Below are positions 37,435-47,464 of a stretch of DNA of 64,000 bases, piece after piece. Source of the stretch: Alcaligenes pakistanensis (GTDB lineage Bacteria > Pseudomonadota > Gammaproteobacteria > Burkholderiales > Burkholderiaceae_B); assembly GCF_014652815.1 (NCBI RefSeq), contig NZ_BMZN01000002.1:521829-585828 (forward strand), read 5' to 3'. The position numbers and the translations under genes were made by a program. The notes under the pieces are model-generated. The model worked only from the letters and a program-made list of their open reading frames with translations. It searched no databases and was not told the DNA's origin. The stretch's first letter is position 1; each line of letters begins with the position of its first letter.

Positions 37435-40164
37435 ATGGTTTCATTGCTGAAAAAGCTTATTGGCAGTCGTAACGACCGATTGCTCAAACAGTACCGTAAG
37501 CAGGTCGCACAGATTAACGCTCTTGAGCCTTCAATCCAGGGCTTGAGCGACGAGGCCTTGACCGCCAAGACGCAGGAGCTGCGCCAACGTGTTCAGGATG
37601 GTGCGTCGCTTAACTCGCTCTTGCCCGAGGCTTTTGCCGTGGTGCGCGAGGCGGGTATCCGTGTCTTTGGCATGCGCCACTTTGACGTGCAGATGCTCGG
37701 TGCCATCGCTTTGCACAACGGCAAGATTTCTGAAATGCGTACGGGTGAGGGTAAAACCCTGACCGCCACCTTGGCCGTGTACCTGAATGCGCTGTCCGGC
37801 AAGGGCGTGCATGTGGTGACCGTCAACGATTACCTGGCCCGTCGTGACGCCGCCTGGATGGGGCGTCTGTACAACTTCCTGGGTCTGAGCGTGGGTGTGG
37901 TGGTTCCCCAGCAAGACAATGCCGAGAAGATTGCCGCCTACCAGGCCGACATCACGTACGGTACCAACAACGAGTTTGGTTTTGACTACCTGCGCGACAA
38001 TATGGAATATCGCGCCGAGGATCGCCGTCAGCGCAGCTTGTCCTACGCGATTGTCGACGAAGTTGACTCCATCCTGATCGACGAAGCCCGTACTCCGCTG
38101 ATCATCTCCGGTCAGGCTGAAGACAATACCGAGCTGTACGTGCGCATGAACGTGGTCCCGCCCATGCTGACCCGCATGACGCAAGAACCCCGTCCCCACG
38201 AGCCCGAGCCCGAAGGCGACTTCTGGGTCGACGAGAAAGGCCAGCAGGTTCATATTTCCGAAGCCGGGCACGAACGCGCCGAGCAGATCCTGACCGAAAT
38301 CGGTCTGCTGCCTGAAGGCGAGTCGCTGTACGAGCCACGCCACATTTCTTTGATGCACCACATGATGGTCGCCCTGCGCGCCCACAACCTGTTCTTCCGC
38401 GACCAGCAATACGTGGTCCAGGACGGCGAAGTGGTGATTGTGGACGAATTCACAGGTCGTTTGATGGCTGGTCGCCGTTGGTCCGATGGCTTGCACCAAG
38501 CCGTGGAAGCCAAAGAAGGCGTGCGCATCCAGAACGAAAACCAGACACTGGCCTCGATCACGTTCCAGAACTACTTCCGTATGTACGACAAGCTGTCGGG
38601 CATGACGGGTACAGCCGATACCGAAGCCTACGAGTTCCAGGAAATCTACACGCTTGAAACCGTCATCATCCCGCCTAACCGTCCCTTGGCTCGTAAAGAC
38701 CAAAACGATCAGGTTTTCAAAACGGATGACGAAAAATTCAACGCTATCCTGAAAGACATTCAGGACTGCCACGAACGGGGTCAGCCTGTTTTGGTGGGTA
38801 CGACCAGCATTGAAAACTCCGAGCTGATCTCCTCGCGCCTGAGCGCTGCGGGTGTCAAACACGAGGTGCTGAACGCCAAGCAACACGCTCGCGAAGCCGA
38901 TATCGTGGCTGAAGCAGGTATGCCTGGTCACGTGACTATCGCCACCAATATGGCGGGCCGTGGTACGGACATTGTGCTGGGTGGCAGCATCGAGCGTCAG
39001 ATTTCACAGGTACGTGAAAACGAATCGCTGACTGCCGAGCAAAAAGAAGCCCAAATCCAGGCCATCCGTGCTGCTTGGGAACCTGTGAACCAGCAGGTCA
39101 AGCAGGCTGGTGGTTTGCGCATTATTGGTACCGAGCGTCACGAATCCCGCCGTATCGACAACCAGCTGCGTGGTCGTGCCGGCCGTCAGGGTGATCCCGG
39201 TTCCTCGCGCTTCTATTTGTCGCTGGAAGATTCGCTGATGCGTATCTTTGCCGGTGACCGTGTACGCGCCATTATGGAACGTTTGCGTTTGCCCGAAGGC
39301 GAGCCTATCGAAGCGCGTATGGTGACTCGTTCGATTGAGTCCGCCCAGCGCAAGGTTGAAGCCCGTAACTTCGATATTCGCAAACAGCTGCTGCAGTATG
39401 ACGACGTGGCCAATGATCAGCGCAAGGTGATCTATGCCCAGCGTAATGAAGTGCTGGAGTCGGGCGATATTACCGAGACCATCAGCAGCCTGCGCGAAGC
39501 CGCGGTTAGCCGTTTGTTCCGCGAATACGTGCCGCAAGACACGATGGAAGAGCAGTGGGATATCCCGGCCCTGACCACCGCTTTGCAAAGCACTTTCCAG
39601 ATTGATCTGCCTTTGGCTCAAATGCTGGAGCAGGAATCCAATCTGACTGACGACGATTTGCATGATCGTGTTATCGACGAATCCCAGCGTTTGATGCAAG
39701 CCAAGATCGAACAAGTCGGTCAACCGAACTGGGGTAATTTCGAGCGTTCCGTGCTCTTGCAGTCCATTGATACGCAGTGGCGTGGTCACTTGCAGGCTTT
39801 AGATCACCTGCGCCAGGGTATTCATTTGCGCGGTTACGCTCAGAAAGACCCCAAGCAGGAATACAAGCGTGAGGCGTTCGAACTGTTCTCCGACATGCTG
39901 GACCGTGTGCGTGACGAAGTGATCAAGGTTTTGATGACGGTTCGCATCCAGACACCGGAGCAGACAGAGGAAGTGGCAGTGGATACGCCGCCTGCAAATA
40001 CCAATATTCGTTTCCATCATTCGGACTATGACGCTGCCTTGAGTGGCGAAGATCCTGGTCTGGACGAAGCTGCGAATGGTGATGTGCCGCGCGTGGGTCG
40101 TAATGACCCTTGCCCATGCGGCAGTGGCAAGAAATACAAGCAGTGCCACGGACGTCTGGCCTGA
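37435..40164 (+). CDS. secA: Preprotein translocase ATPase SecA
   Basis: SecA drives unfolded proteins through SecYEG. The 909-residue protein has Walker A TGEGKT at 103-108, the [15 protein letters not shown] Walker B region, the preprotein-crosslinking domain, the second ATPase domain ([15 protein letters not shown]) and a C-terminal zinc motif (C893, C895, C904, H905) that binds SecB and phospholipid. No secM-like arrest gene precedes it; the 119-base gap after the M23 gene shows nothing identifiable. A terminator follows. Confidence 0.98.
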   Translation: MVSLLKKLIGSRNDRLLKQYRKQVAQINALEPSIQGLSDEALTAKTQELRQRVQDGASLNSLLPEAFAVVREAGIRVFGMRHFDVQMLGAIALHNGKISEMRTGEGKTLTATLAVYLNALSGKGVHVVTVNDYLARRDAAWMGRLYNFLGLSVGVVVPQQDNAEKIAAYQADITYGTNNEFGFDYLRDNMEYRAEDRRQRSLSYAIVDEVDSILIDEARTPLIISGQAEDNTELYVRMNVVPPMLTRMTQEPRPHEPEPEGDFWVDEKGQQVHISEAGHERAEQILTEIGLLPEGESLYEPRHISLMHHMMVALRAHNLFFRDQQYVVQDGEVVIVDEFTGRLMAGRRWSDGLHQAVEAKEGVRIQNENQTLASITFQNYFRMYDKLSGMTGTADTEAYEFQEIYTLETVIIPPNRPLARKDQNDQVFKTDDEKFNAILKDIQDCHERGQPVLVGTTSIENSELISSRLSAAGVKHEVLNAKQHAREADIVAEAGMPGHVTIATNMAGRGTDIVLGGSIERQISQVRENESLTAEQKEAQIQAIRAAWEPVNQQVKQAGGLRIIGTERHESRRIDNQLRGRAGRQGDPGSSRFYLSLEDSLMRIFAGDRVRAIMERLRLPEGEPIEARMVTRSIESAQRKVEARNFDIRKQLLQYDDVANDQRKVIYAQRNEVLESGDITETISSLREAAVSRLFREYVPQDTMEEQWDIPALTTALQSTFQIDLPLAQMLEQESNLTDDDLHDRVIDESQRLMQAKIEQVGQPNWGNFERSVLLQSIDTQWRGHLQALDHLRQGIHLRGYAQKDPKQEYKREAFELFSDMLDRVRDEVIKVLMTVRIQTPEQTEEVAVDTPPANTNIRFHHSDYDAALSGEDPGLDEAANGDVPRVGRNDPCPCGSGKKYKQCHGRLA

Positions 40165-40204
40165 TACTGATCGGGGCCGTCCACACTGAAGGCAGGTAAT
40201 TAAG

Positions 40205-40236
40205 AACCTCATGAGTCTTGGCTCATGGGGTTTTTT
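40205..40236 (+). terminator. Rho-independent terminator after secA
   Basis: An 11-bp stem (AACCTCATGAG with CTCATGGGGTT, one wobble) with a six-base loop is followed by six T residues, about 40 bases past the secA stop. Confidence 0.9.
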
Positions 40237-40277
40237 CTTGGTGCCAGGGCTGTAACTTTTCTCCTGTTTTCTTTCTT

Positions 40278-41171
40278 ATGACAACGTTTCCTTTATTACA
40301 GCGTGTGGCCCTTATCGGTGCGGGTGAGGTGGCTCGAGCTTATGGTTCCGCCTTGAAGTTAGCCGGTGTACAGACTCCGTTTCTGCTGGTGCGGCGTGTC
40401 AGCCCTGCAGCCCAGGAATTGGCGGATCAGCTAGGGGCCCGGCTTTGCATGCAGGCGGATGCACAGTGGCAGGAGTTGGATGGTGTGCTGTCTGCCGTGA
40501 CTGGCACGCAGGCGGCTGTCGTGGCCAAGGGGGTTATGCCTCATTTGGCGGCTGGAACGCTGTATATGGATTTATGTACAGCCGAGCCGCTGGACATGGA
40601 GGCCATGGAGGTGCTGGCGCGCCAGCAGAATGTGGAACTGGCTGATCTGGCCATTATGGGCTCTGTGCCTACCACAGGCGCTCAGACCGCCTTGCTGGCT
40701 GCGGGGCAGGGTGCAGCTAGGGCAGCGGCGTTCTGGCAGGCTCAGGGTGCTTCTGTGCGGCTTCTTCCTGGTCAGGCCGGCGATGCAATGCGTCTGAAGC
40801 TGCTGCGTAGTTTGATGACTAAAGGGCTTGAGGCCTTGGGAATCGAGAATCTGATGCTGGCCGAGCGAATGGGTTTGCGCAGCGAGTTGTATGAGGTCTT
40901 ACAGGACTTAAATGAACGAGGTCTGCAGGATTTCATGGAGTCCTGCCTGCGCAGCCATCTGGTGCATGGTGTGCGCCGTCGCGACGAGGTATTGCAAGTG
41001 CGTCGTCAGTTGGAGCTGGCAGGCATAGCGCCCCGGGTAACTAATGGTGTGCTGGATTTTTTTGAGCACACCGCGCAGACCGAGGCTTTGCAGCGCCCGC
41101 AGGCAGTGGGTACAGCAGAGAGCCTGGGGGTTTTTCTGGAAGAGGCTCAAGGGAGCGCATCCCGGTCTTGA
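40278..41171 (+). CDS. NAD(P)-binding dehydrogenase of the DUF1932 family
   Basis: The 297-residue protein has an N-terminal Rossmann fold (ALIGAGEVARAYGSAL), as in 6-phosphogluconate and 3-hydroxyisobutyrate dehydrogenases, and a helical C-terminal domain of the DUF1932 type (KLLRSLMTKGLEALGIENLMLAERMG, split here for reading). The family includes oxidoreductases for small hydroxyacids, but the substrate cannot be told from sequence. I start at the ATG at 40278; the longer reading runs back through the secA terminator. It is flanked by terminators on both sides and so appears to be a single-gene unit. Confidence 0.8.
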   Translation: MTTFPLLQRVALIGAGEVARAYGSALKLAGVQTPFLLVRRVSPAAQELADQLGARLCMQADAQWQELDGVLSAVTGTQAAVVAKGVMPHLAAGTLYMDLCTAEPLDMEAMEVLARQQNVELADLAIMGSVPTTGAQTALLAAGQGAARAAAFWQAQGASVRLLPGQAGDAMRLKLLRSLMTKGLEALGIENLMLAERMGLRSELYEVLQDLNERGLQDFMESCLRSHLVHGVRRRDEVLQVRRQLELAGIAPRVTNGVLDFFEHTAQTEALQRPQAVGTAESLGVFLEEAQGSASRS

Positions 41172-41280
41172 TAGCGTGGTTGTGAGTTCTGTGACGAGTG
41201 GCAGGCTCGTGCACACGCTGAGGTAGAGCAGATGTTGTCAGCGAGGCTATGTGCATCACGTTCCTGACGTTTGAACAATA

Positions 41281-41308
41281 AAAAACCCGGCATCAAGCCG
41301 GGTTTTTT
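41281..41308. terminator. Bidirectional terminator between convergent genes
   Basis: CCCGGC and GCCGGG around a five-base loop are flanked by an A-run (41281-41285) and a T-run (41303-41308), so the hairpin can stop both the DUF1932 gene and the oppositely oriented mgtE. Confidence 0.9.
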
Positions 41309-41331
41309 ATTAAGTGCATTCTTCCTGCGGT

Positions 41332-42813
41332 CTACAGCAAGAAGACTGTCGCCAGTCCCAGAAACAGCAGAAAACCCAGCGAGTCTGTTGCAAAGGTCAG
41401 TAATACCGAGGAACCCACCGCTGGATCATTGCCAAATCGGTCGCGCAGAATCGGAATGATGACGCCCAGGGCAGCACCAATCAGCATATTGCCGATCATG
41501 GCTGCCATCATGACAGCGGCAATCGGAATCGAACCCGAGATGAACCAGGCAAAGAATGCGGTGACCGCACTGCCACAGACCCCGACCAGAAAAGTCACCA
41601 GCAGTTCGCGTTTGATCAGTGGTATGACGTTGGAACCTGTGACACGGCCTGTGGCAATGGCACGAATAATCATGGTCATGGTCTGGTTGCCGGAATTCCC
41701 GCCAATACCAGCCACAATCGACATCAGGAAAGCCAGGATCACGATATGGCTGACGGTATCCTCAAAGCGCGAGGCAATAAAGGAAGCCGTTGCCGCCGTA
41801 CAGAGGTTAATCAGCAGCCAAGGGGCGCGGTTACGGATAGCCGTGCGGATAGGCGAGAAAATATCGTCCTCTTGCAGACCAGCGCGGGACAGGGCTTGTT
41901 CTTCCGAATCCTCTTGCAGCACGTCCACCACCTCGTCAATGGTGACGCGGCCAATCAGGCGGCCCATATCATCCACCACGGGGGCGGACACCAAGTCATA
42001 GCGCTCAAACGCTGCGGCGGCGTCCGAGTCCGAATCCAGCGGGTTTAGCGTCAGATAATCGGTGGACATGACCGACGAAACCAGGGTTTCAGGCTCGTTG
42101 ACCAGCATGCGGGTCAGGGACAGGGTGCCTTGCAATTTATCGGCTCGGTCCACCACGAAAATCTGGTCGGTGTGGTCGGGCAGTTCCTGTAAACGACGTA
42201 GATACCGCAAGACCACTTCCAGCGTGATGTCCTCGCGCACACGCACCATGTCAAAGTCCATGATGGCGCCCACGGTATCCTCGGGGTAGCCCATGGCTTC
42301 AATCAGCTGTGCGCGTTCCTCGTCGGTCAAACCGCGTTGCACGGCTGCCACCACATCGGGCGGCAGGTCGGGCACCAGATCGGCAATCTCGTCGGCATCC
42401 ATATTGCCGGCGGCGGCGATCAGGTCTGCCGCATCCATGGAACGAATCAGCGATTCACGCGCCCAATCCGCCACTTCCAGCAGCACATCGGCATCGTGCT
42501 CGGCATCGACCAGTTGCCAGATGGCCTGACGCTCCAGCTCGGGCAAAGACTCCAGAATGAAGGCAATGTCGGCCGGATGCAGGTCATTCAGAATGGTCTT
42601 GATCTCGCTTTCGTGCTGGCGATGGATCAGACCTTCAAGCAGGTTGGAGCGGTCGTCGTCCTCGAACTGGCGTTGGGCCAGTGACTCGACCACTTCCTGG
42701 CGCTTCAAGATGTTCTTCAGACGATAAAGCGCCTGCTGCGCATCCTCGGGCTCCAGGCGGCGCGGCTTGGGGGTGGAGCTGGGAGAAGTAGGGGGTACCA
42801 GGTTTTCCTGCAT
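41332..42813 (-). CDS. mgtE: Magnesium transporter MgtE
   Basis: MgtE is a gated Mg2+ channel of the inner membrane. The 493-residue protein has the cytoplasmic MgtE N domain (about 20-150), two CBS domains (about 155-280: EDTVGAIMDFD and the SSVMSTDYLTLNP region), the plug helix and a C-terminal domain of five membrane helices with GGNSGNQTMTMIIRAIATG, the pore signature. CBS domains sense cytoplasmic Mg2+ in the characterised family member. I prefer the ATG at 42813; a GTG five codons upstream is possible. It follows yciA by 21 bases and may share its transcript. Confidence 0.94.
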   Translation of the reverse strand: MQENLVPPTSPSSTPKPRRLEPEDAQQALYRLKNILKRQEVVESLAQRQFEDDDRSNLLEGLIHRQHESEIKTILNDLHPADIAFILESLPELERQAIWQLVDAEHDADVLLEVADWARESLIRSMDAADLIAAAGNMDADEIADLVPDLPPDVVAAVQRGLTDEERAQLIEAMGYPEDTVGAIMDFDMVRVREDITLEVVLRYLRRLQELPDHTDQIFVVDRADKLQGTLSLTRMLVNEPETLVSSVMSTDYLTLNPLDSDSDAAAAFERYDLVSAPVVDDMGRLIGRVTIDEVVDVLQEDSEEQALSRAGLQEDDIFSPIRTAIRNRAPWLLINLCTAATASFIASRFEDTVSHIVILAFLMSIVAGIGGNSGNQTMTMIIRAIATGRVTGSNVIPLIKRELLVTFLVGVCGSAVTAFFAWFISGSIPIAAVMMAAMIGNMLIGAALGVIIPILRDRFGNDPAVGSSVLLTFATDSLGFLLFLGLATVFLL

Positions 42814-42834
42814 AGACCTGCCTGTCACGAATAC

Positions 42835-43236
42835 TTAGAGAGGGGGCAGCGGGCGGCTGCGGCGCTCGTCATCGGTGGCCACATAGGTAAGCGTGGCTTC
42901 GGTTACCTTGACCGTTTCAAGTTGCAGGCGTTTGCGTTCTGCATACACTTCTACTGAAACCGTAATGGAGGTGCGGCCCGTCTTGACGATTTCTGTGTAG
43001 AAGCTGAGCAAGTCACCCACAAAGACTGGCTGCTTAAAGGTAAAGGCATTCACTGAAATCGTGGCGACTCGCCCCTGGGCGCGTCGGGTAGCGGGAATGG
43101 CCCCGGCAATGTCCACCTGGGACATGATCCAGCCGCCGAACACGTCACCGTGAATATTGGCGTCAGTGGGCATAGGCATGACGCGCAGGGTGGGTGCTCC
43201 GTCCGGTAGCGAAGAAAGTGGGCTTGAGGTAGTCAC
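42835..43236 (-). CDS. yciA: Acyl-CoA thioesterase, YciA type
   Basis: This hotdog-fold enzyme hydrolyses acyl-CoAs to free fatty acids and CoA. With the GTG start at 43236 the product is 133 residues, the same size as E. coli YciA (132), and the family motif PTDANIHGDVFGGWIMSQVD sits near the N-terminus, with the catalytic Asp of the GDVFGG segment. A GGGAG ribosome site lies five bases upstream of this GTG. A longer reading from 43314 adds 26 residues with no family match. mgtE follows after 21 bases. Confidence 0.88.
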   Translation of the reverse strand: MTTSSPLSSLPDGAPTLRVMPMPTDANIHGDVFGGWIMSQVDIAGAIPATRRAQGRVATISVNAFTFKQPVFVGDLLSFYTEIVKTGRTSITVSVEVYAERKRLQLETVKVTEATLTYVATDDERRSRPLPPL

Positions 43237-43359
43237 AAATACTCCCGTATTGGAAGAAGGGGCTGTGGGGCCGCTGCGTGCGCAGCGCACGCCGTCAGAA
43301 ATAGAACCTGCCATTGTAACGGCATGGCTTGGGCCCGCTATGAAACATTTGTTAAAGCG

Positions 43360-44559
43360 TCAACGGTGTTGTGTCAGCCAATCCAGGGCCAGCTTGGCCC
43401 AGTAACTGGCACCAATGGGAATCAGGCTGTCGTTGAAGTCGTAGCTGCCGTTGTGCAACATGCACGGACCCAGGCCGTGGCCCTGGCTGCGATGGTCGCC
43501 GTCCCCATTGCCCAGCCAGACGTAGCAGCCGGGCACTTCCTGGAGCATAAAGGAGAAGTCTTCTGCTCCCATGGAAGGACGAATGTCCTGGCGCAGCTTG
43601 TCGGCCCCGACCAGTTCCTGGATGACTTGGGCGCAAAAGGCTGCTTGTTCAGGATGGTTGATGGTGGGCGGGTAACGACGGTCAAAGTCAAAGTCGACCG
43701 TACAGCCCAAAGCAGCACAGCTTTGTTCGCTGAGCTCTCGCATCCGGGTCTCGACCAAGTCCAGCGCTTCGGTGGAGAAGGTGCGCACGGTTCCGCGCAT
43801 TAGCGCTTCGTTGGGAATCACATTGTCGGCGGAGCCAGCATGAATCTGGGTGATGCTTACGACAACGGGTTCCAGTGGGTCCACATTGCGGCTGACAATG
43901 GTTTGCAGGTTTTGCGCCAGTTGTACGGCCGCCATGATGGGGTCGACCCCCAGGTGAGGCATGCCGCCATGTGCGCCTTTGCCTTCAATACGAAGTTCAA
44001 AGGTGTTGCTGGAGGCCATCATGGCGCCGGGCAAGACACCAAAGGTGCCGGCCGGCATGCCGGGCCAGTTATGCAGGCCAAACACGGCTTGCATGGGGAA
44101 CAGCTTGAACAGGCCATCTTTGATCATTTCCCGTGCGCCGCCAAAGCCCTCTTCGGCAGGCTGGAAAATCAGGTAGATCGTGCCCGCAAAATTGCGGTGT
44201 TCAGCCAGATAGCGAGCGGCGCCCAGCAGCATGGCGGTATGGCCGTCGTGCCCACAGGCATGCATCTTGCCTTCGTGACGGCTTTTGTGATCGAACTCGT
44301 TGAGCTCTTGCATGGGCAAGGCGTCCATATCGGCACGCAGCCCCACGGCTGGTCCGTCTCCGCCTGTGCCTTTCAAGATGCCTACGACACCTGTCACCCC
44401 CAAGCCGCGATGCACGGGAATATCCCATTTCTCCAGCCAGGACGCGACTTGATCAGCAGTCCGGGTTTCCTCGAAAGCCAGTTCGGGATAAGCATGGAGA
44501 TCACGCCGGATTGCCGCAATTTCGTGGGACCAGGCGGAAATGGGTTCAAACAGCTTCAT
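43360..44559 (-). CDS. M20D-family amidohydrolase (hippurate hydrolase-like)
   Basis: The 399-residue protein is an M20D metallopeptidase, the family of HipO and IAA-amino acid hydrolases, which split N-acyl amino acids. It has GLRADMDALPM, the metal-binding MHACGHDGHTAM (C102, H104), QPAEEGFGGA with the catalytic glutamate pair, GKGAHGGMPH, and a late GAEDFSF. The cysteine ligand is typical of M20D enzymes. It is divergent from fadD, with an 80-base spacer that must hold both promoters. Hippurate itself is only one possible substrate. Confidence 0.88.
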   Translation of the reverse strand: MKLFEPISAWSHEIAAIRRDLHAYPELAFEETRTADQVASWLEKWDIPVHRGLGVTGVVGILKGTGGDGPAVGLRADMDALPMQELNEFDHKSRHEGKMHACGHDGHTAMLLGAARYLAEHRNFAGTIYLIFQPAEEGFGGAREMIKDGLFKLFPMQAVFGLHNWPGMPAGTFGVLPGAMMASSNTFELRIEGKGAHGGMPHLGVDPIMAAVQLAQNLQTIVSRNVDPLEPVVVSITQIHAGSADNVIPNEALMRGTVRTFSTEALDLVETRMRELSEQSCAALGCTVDFDFDRRYPPTINHPEQAAFCAQVIQELVGADKLRQDIRPSMGAEDFSFMLQEVPGCYVWLGNGDGDHRSQGHGLGPCMLHNGSYDFNDSLIPIGASYWAKLALDWLTQHR

Positions 44560-44639
44560 GATGCGGGCTTGTCCTTGGGCTTGAACAATAAAGTAGAGTA
44601 GAGTTAACCATAAATAAACATGTATTAGGTGACAAGCCC

Positions 44640-46331
44640 TTGGATACTCAGCAAAAACCTTGGCTCGAACATTATCCTGCCTCTGTGCCCCAGGACATTC
44701 AGCTGGGAGCCGAGCAGACCTTGATTGATTGTCTGGATACGGCCATCAAAAAGCATAAGGACAGGACGGCGCTGACCTTTATGGGGCATGACATTACGTA
44801 TGAGCATCTGGACCGTAGCGCGGACGCCTTTGCCGCCTGGCTGCAGGCCCAAGGTCTGGAACGTGGTAGCCGTGTCATGTTGATGTTGCCTAATGGTTTG
44901 CCGTTTTTGATTTGTCTGCTGGGGACGATGCGGGCCGGCATGGTGGGGGTCAACACCAATCCGCAATACACCGAACGAGAGCTGGAGTTCCAACTGGCCG
45001 ATAGCCAGGCCCAGGTCATTGTGATTCTGGAAACCTTTGCGCATGTGCTGGAACAAGTACCAGCCGCCGTCAAACCTGCCCATGTCGTGCTAAGCACCGT
45101 GGGCGATTTGATGGGTTTGAAAGGTAGCGTGGTTAATTTTGCAGTACGTTATTTGAAACGCATGGTGCCTTCTTACTCCTTGCCGGGCGCGCAACGCCTG
45201 GAAACGGTGTTGGAGCAAGGTAGCCAGTTAAGTTTGCATCGTCAGGCTGCCAAGCCAGACGATTTGGCCTTGCTGCAATATACCGGCGGGACAACGGGGC
45301 GCCCCAAGGGGGCCATGCTAAGTCAACGTAATTTGATGGCCAATGTCTTGCAGGTGGAAGCGGTAGGTTTTCCGGCTTTGGGTGACTTTAAAGGTCCGGC
45401 CTACACCATGATGGTGGCCCTGCCGCTGTATCACATCTTCGCGCTGACGGTCTGCGGCCTGTTCGCCATGTATGCGGGTATGCATATGGTGCTGGTCATG
45501 AATCCGCGCGACTTGAATTCGGTTTACAAGGCCTGGAAACGTAATCCGCCAGAAGTCGTACCAGCCGTGAATACCTTGTTCAATGCGCTGGCCAATCACG
45601 AGAAATTCCGCACCTTGCCCTTTGATCAGCTCAAGCTGTGTCTGGCGGGCGGGGCCGCCTTGCAAAAAGCTGTGGCCGAACGTTGGCTGGCCGTTACGGC
45701 TTGCCCCTTGATTGAGGGGTACGGTTTATCGGAAACCTCGCCGGTGGTAGCAGTTAACTCCACAGACTCGCGAGAATACAGCGGCACGATTGGTTTCCCC
45801 TTGCCATCGACCGATGTGCTCCTGCTGGACGAACAAGGTCAGCCAGTCGCCATGGGTGAGCAGGGCGAATTGGCTGTGAAAGGGCCGCAGGTCATGTCGG
45901 CTTATTGGAATCAGCCTGAGGAAACCGCCAACGTCTTTACGCCGAATGGTTTCTTGAAAACAGGCGATATTGGTGTCATGGACCAACAAGGACGCATTCG
46001 TCTGGTTGATCGCAAGAAAGACATGATTCTGGTGTCAGGCTTTAACGTCTACCCCAACGAGATTGAGGAAGTGGTGGCAGAACACCCGGCTGTCTTGGAA
46101 GTGGCTGCTGTCGGTGTGCCTAGTGAACATAGCGGTGAAAGCATCAAACTGTTCGTGGTGAAGCGCAATCCCTCGGTGACCGAGGCTGATATCAAGCAAT
46201 GGTGCAAAGAGCGCCTGACGGCTTATAAGCGGCCGCGCATTATTGAATTCCGGGACGAACTGCCCAAGAGCAATGTGGGCAAGATTTTGCGTCGCGTGCT
46301 GCGGGATGAAGCATCCACAGCAAAGGCGTAG
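44640..46331 (+). CDS. fadD: Long-chain fatty acid-CoA ligase FadD
   Basis: FadD activates fatty acids to acyl-CoA at the inner membrane for beta-oxidation. The 563-residue product matches E. coli FadD (561) in length and motif order: YTGGTTGRPKGAML (AMP-binding P-loop), GYGLSETSPVV, the FACS region DRKKDMILVSGFNVYPNEIE, and ELPKSNVGKILRR with the catalytic lysine. Translation appears to start at TTG (44640), giving the expected N-terminus WLEHYPASVP. An AGGTGA ribosome site lies ten bases upstream. Confidence 0.94.
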   Translation: MDTQQKPWLEHYPASVPQDIQLGAEQTLIDCLDTAIKKHKDRTALTFMGHDITYEHLDRSADAFAAWLQAQGLERGSRVMLMLPNGLPFLICLLGTMRAGMVGVNTNPQYTERELEFQLADSQAQVIVILETFAHVLEQVPAAVKPAHVVLSTVGDLMGLKGSVVNFAVRYLKRMVPSYSLPGAQRLETVLEQGSQLSLHRQAAKPDDLALLQYTGGTTGRPKGAMLSQRNLMANVLQVEAVGFPALGDFKGPAYTMMVALPLYHIFALTVCGLFAMYAGMHMVLVMNPRDLNSVYKAWKRNPPEVVPAVNTLFNALANHEKFRTLPFDQLKLCLAGGAALQKAVAERWLAVTACPLIEGYGLSETSPVVAVNSTDSREYSGTIGFPLPSTDVLLLDEQGQPVAMGEQGELAVKGPQVMSAYWNQPEETANVFTPNGFLKTGDIGVMDQQGRIRLVDRKKDMILVSGFNVYPNEIEEVVAEHPAVLEVAAVGVPSEHSGESIKLFVVKRNPSVTEADIKQWCKERLTAYKRPRIIEFRDELPKSNVGKILRRVLRDEASTAKA

Positions 46332-46395
46332 GAGTCGAGGCTGTTGGGGTGGGCGGAGTATCAGCCCATCGAGCAAAAATTCTTAAGGTAGGATG

Positions 46396-46428
46396 AAAAA
46401 CAGCGAGCCAATGTAAGTTGGTTCGCTG
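46396..46428. terminator. Terminator between convergent fadD and the phosphatase gene
   Basis: CAGCGAGCCAA (46401-46411) pairs with TTGGTTCGCTG (46418-46428) with one wobble. On the minus strand it is followed by TTTTT, so it best serves the phosphatase gene. On the plus strand only TTCGTTT follows. Confidence 0.75.
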
Positions 46429-46466
46429 TTCGTTTATAGGGCTTCAAATAGCCCTGCGCGTTTGGC

Positions 46467-47330
46467 TTACGGCTTGGGTTTGGTCGGACGCTGAGTCAGC
46501 GAAGGGCGCACCATACCTAATAGTTCGTCAGCAATATGGGCGTTACCTGCGTAGACGTGACCACTAATCGGCCAAGGCTCTTCCTGATACAAGTCTTGGC
46601 AAACGCCTTTGGCTTCACGTACCAGCAAGGTGCCGGCGGCGACATCCCAAGGGGCTAGGCCCATTTCCCAATAGCCGTCGTAACGACCGCAGGCCACCCA
46701 GGCCAGATCCAGCGCGGCAGCACCCATGCGGCGCACGCCACGGCTGCCGGTAATGGCGGCATTTAGGCTGGGCATGTATTGGTCGGAAAAGGAGAAATCG
46801 CGGAAAGGGAAGCCTGTTGCCAGTACCGAGTCCGCCAGTTTTTTGGATGAGGAGCTTTGAATGCGGCTGCCATTCAGCCAGCTGCCTACGCCATACATGG
46901 CGGTGAACAGCTCTTCCCGGCAAGGGTCGTAGACCACGGCAATGACGGGGGTGTCCTCTGTCAGTACACAGTTATCCATCTGGGTGCCTGCCGGGGCAAT
47001 CAAGGCGACTGAAACGGCATAGTGAGGGATGCCGTGCAGAAAGTTGGTCGTGCCATCTAGCGGGTCGATATACCAGGTGGGGCGACCTGTGCTTACGCCG
47101 CCGCTTTCTTCGGCCACGATATCAATATCGGGGGTGCGTTCCATCAAGACACTGATGCAGGCCTGCTCGGCTTCGTGATCGGCTTGCGACACCAAGTCGT
47201 TGTGCATTTTGTTGCGGATCACCAGAGAGCTACGGTCCGACGCATAGGCTTGTAAAATGGCGGCTGCGGCATGGGCTGCAGTAACGGCAGCGTCCAGGCA
47301 GGCGCTGAGCGGTAAACGTGACAATGGCAT
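46467..47330 (-). CDS. Inositol monophosphatase family protein
   Basis: The 287-residue protein belongs to the lithium-sensitive phosphatase family (SuhB/IMPase). The metal ligands are present: E74-E75 in IVAEESGG, D89 and D92 in WYIDPLDGTTNF, and the late WDVAAGTLLVREA. It would dephosphorylate inositol monophosphate or a similar sugar phosphate, but SuhB-like members also have RNA-polymerase or ribosome-related roles, and the neighbours (fadD, mnmC) give no hint. It is divergent from mnmC, with 134 bases between. Confidence 0.9.
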   Translation of the reverse strand: MPLSRLPLSACLDAAVTAAHAAAAILQAYASDRSSLVIRNKMHNDLVSQADHEAEQACISVLMERTPDIDIVAEESGGVSTGRPTWYIDPLDGTTNFLHGIPHYAVSVALIAPAGTQMDNCVLTEDTPVIAVVYDPCREELFTAMYGVGSWLNGSRIQSSSSKKLADSVLATGFPFRDFSFSDQYMPSLNAAITGSRGVRRMGAAALDLAWVACGRYDGYWEMGLAPWDVAAGTLLVREAKGVCQDLYQEEPWPISGHVYAGNAHIADELLGMVRPSLTQRPTKPKP

Positions 47331-47464
47331 GGCAATCCGGTTTTGAAAAAGAAAGAGTCTGGGATAGAGATTTTTTATTGTACGTGTTTGTTGGTGTCAG
47401 TTTGATTAAGGCTTGTTTAAGGGGGTTTGAACGTGTGTGATTGCTGTTATGGGCAGGAAATTTG

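Noticed and set aside
37531-38931. A 466-codon minus-strand frame opposite secA
   Set aside because: It is antisense to a highly conserved gene, with shadow-type composition.
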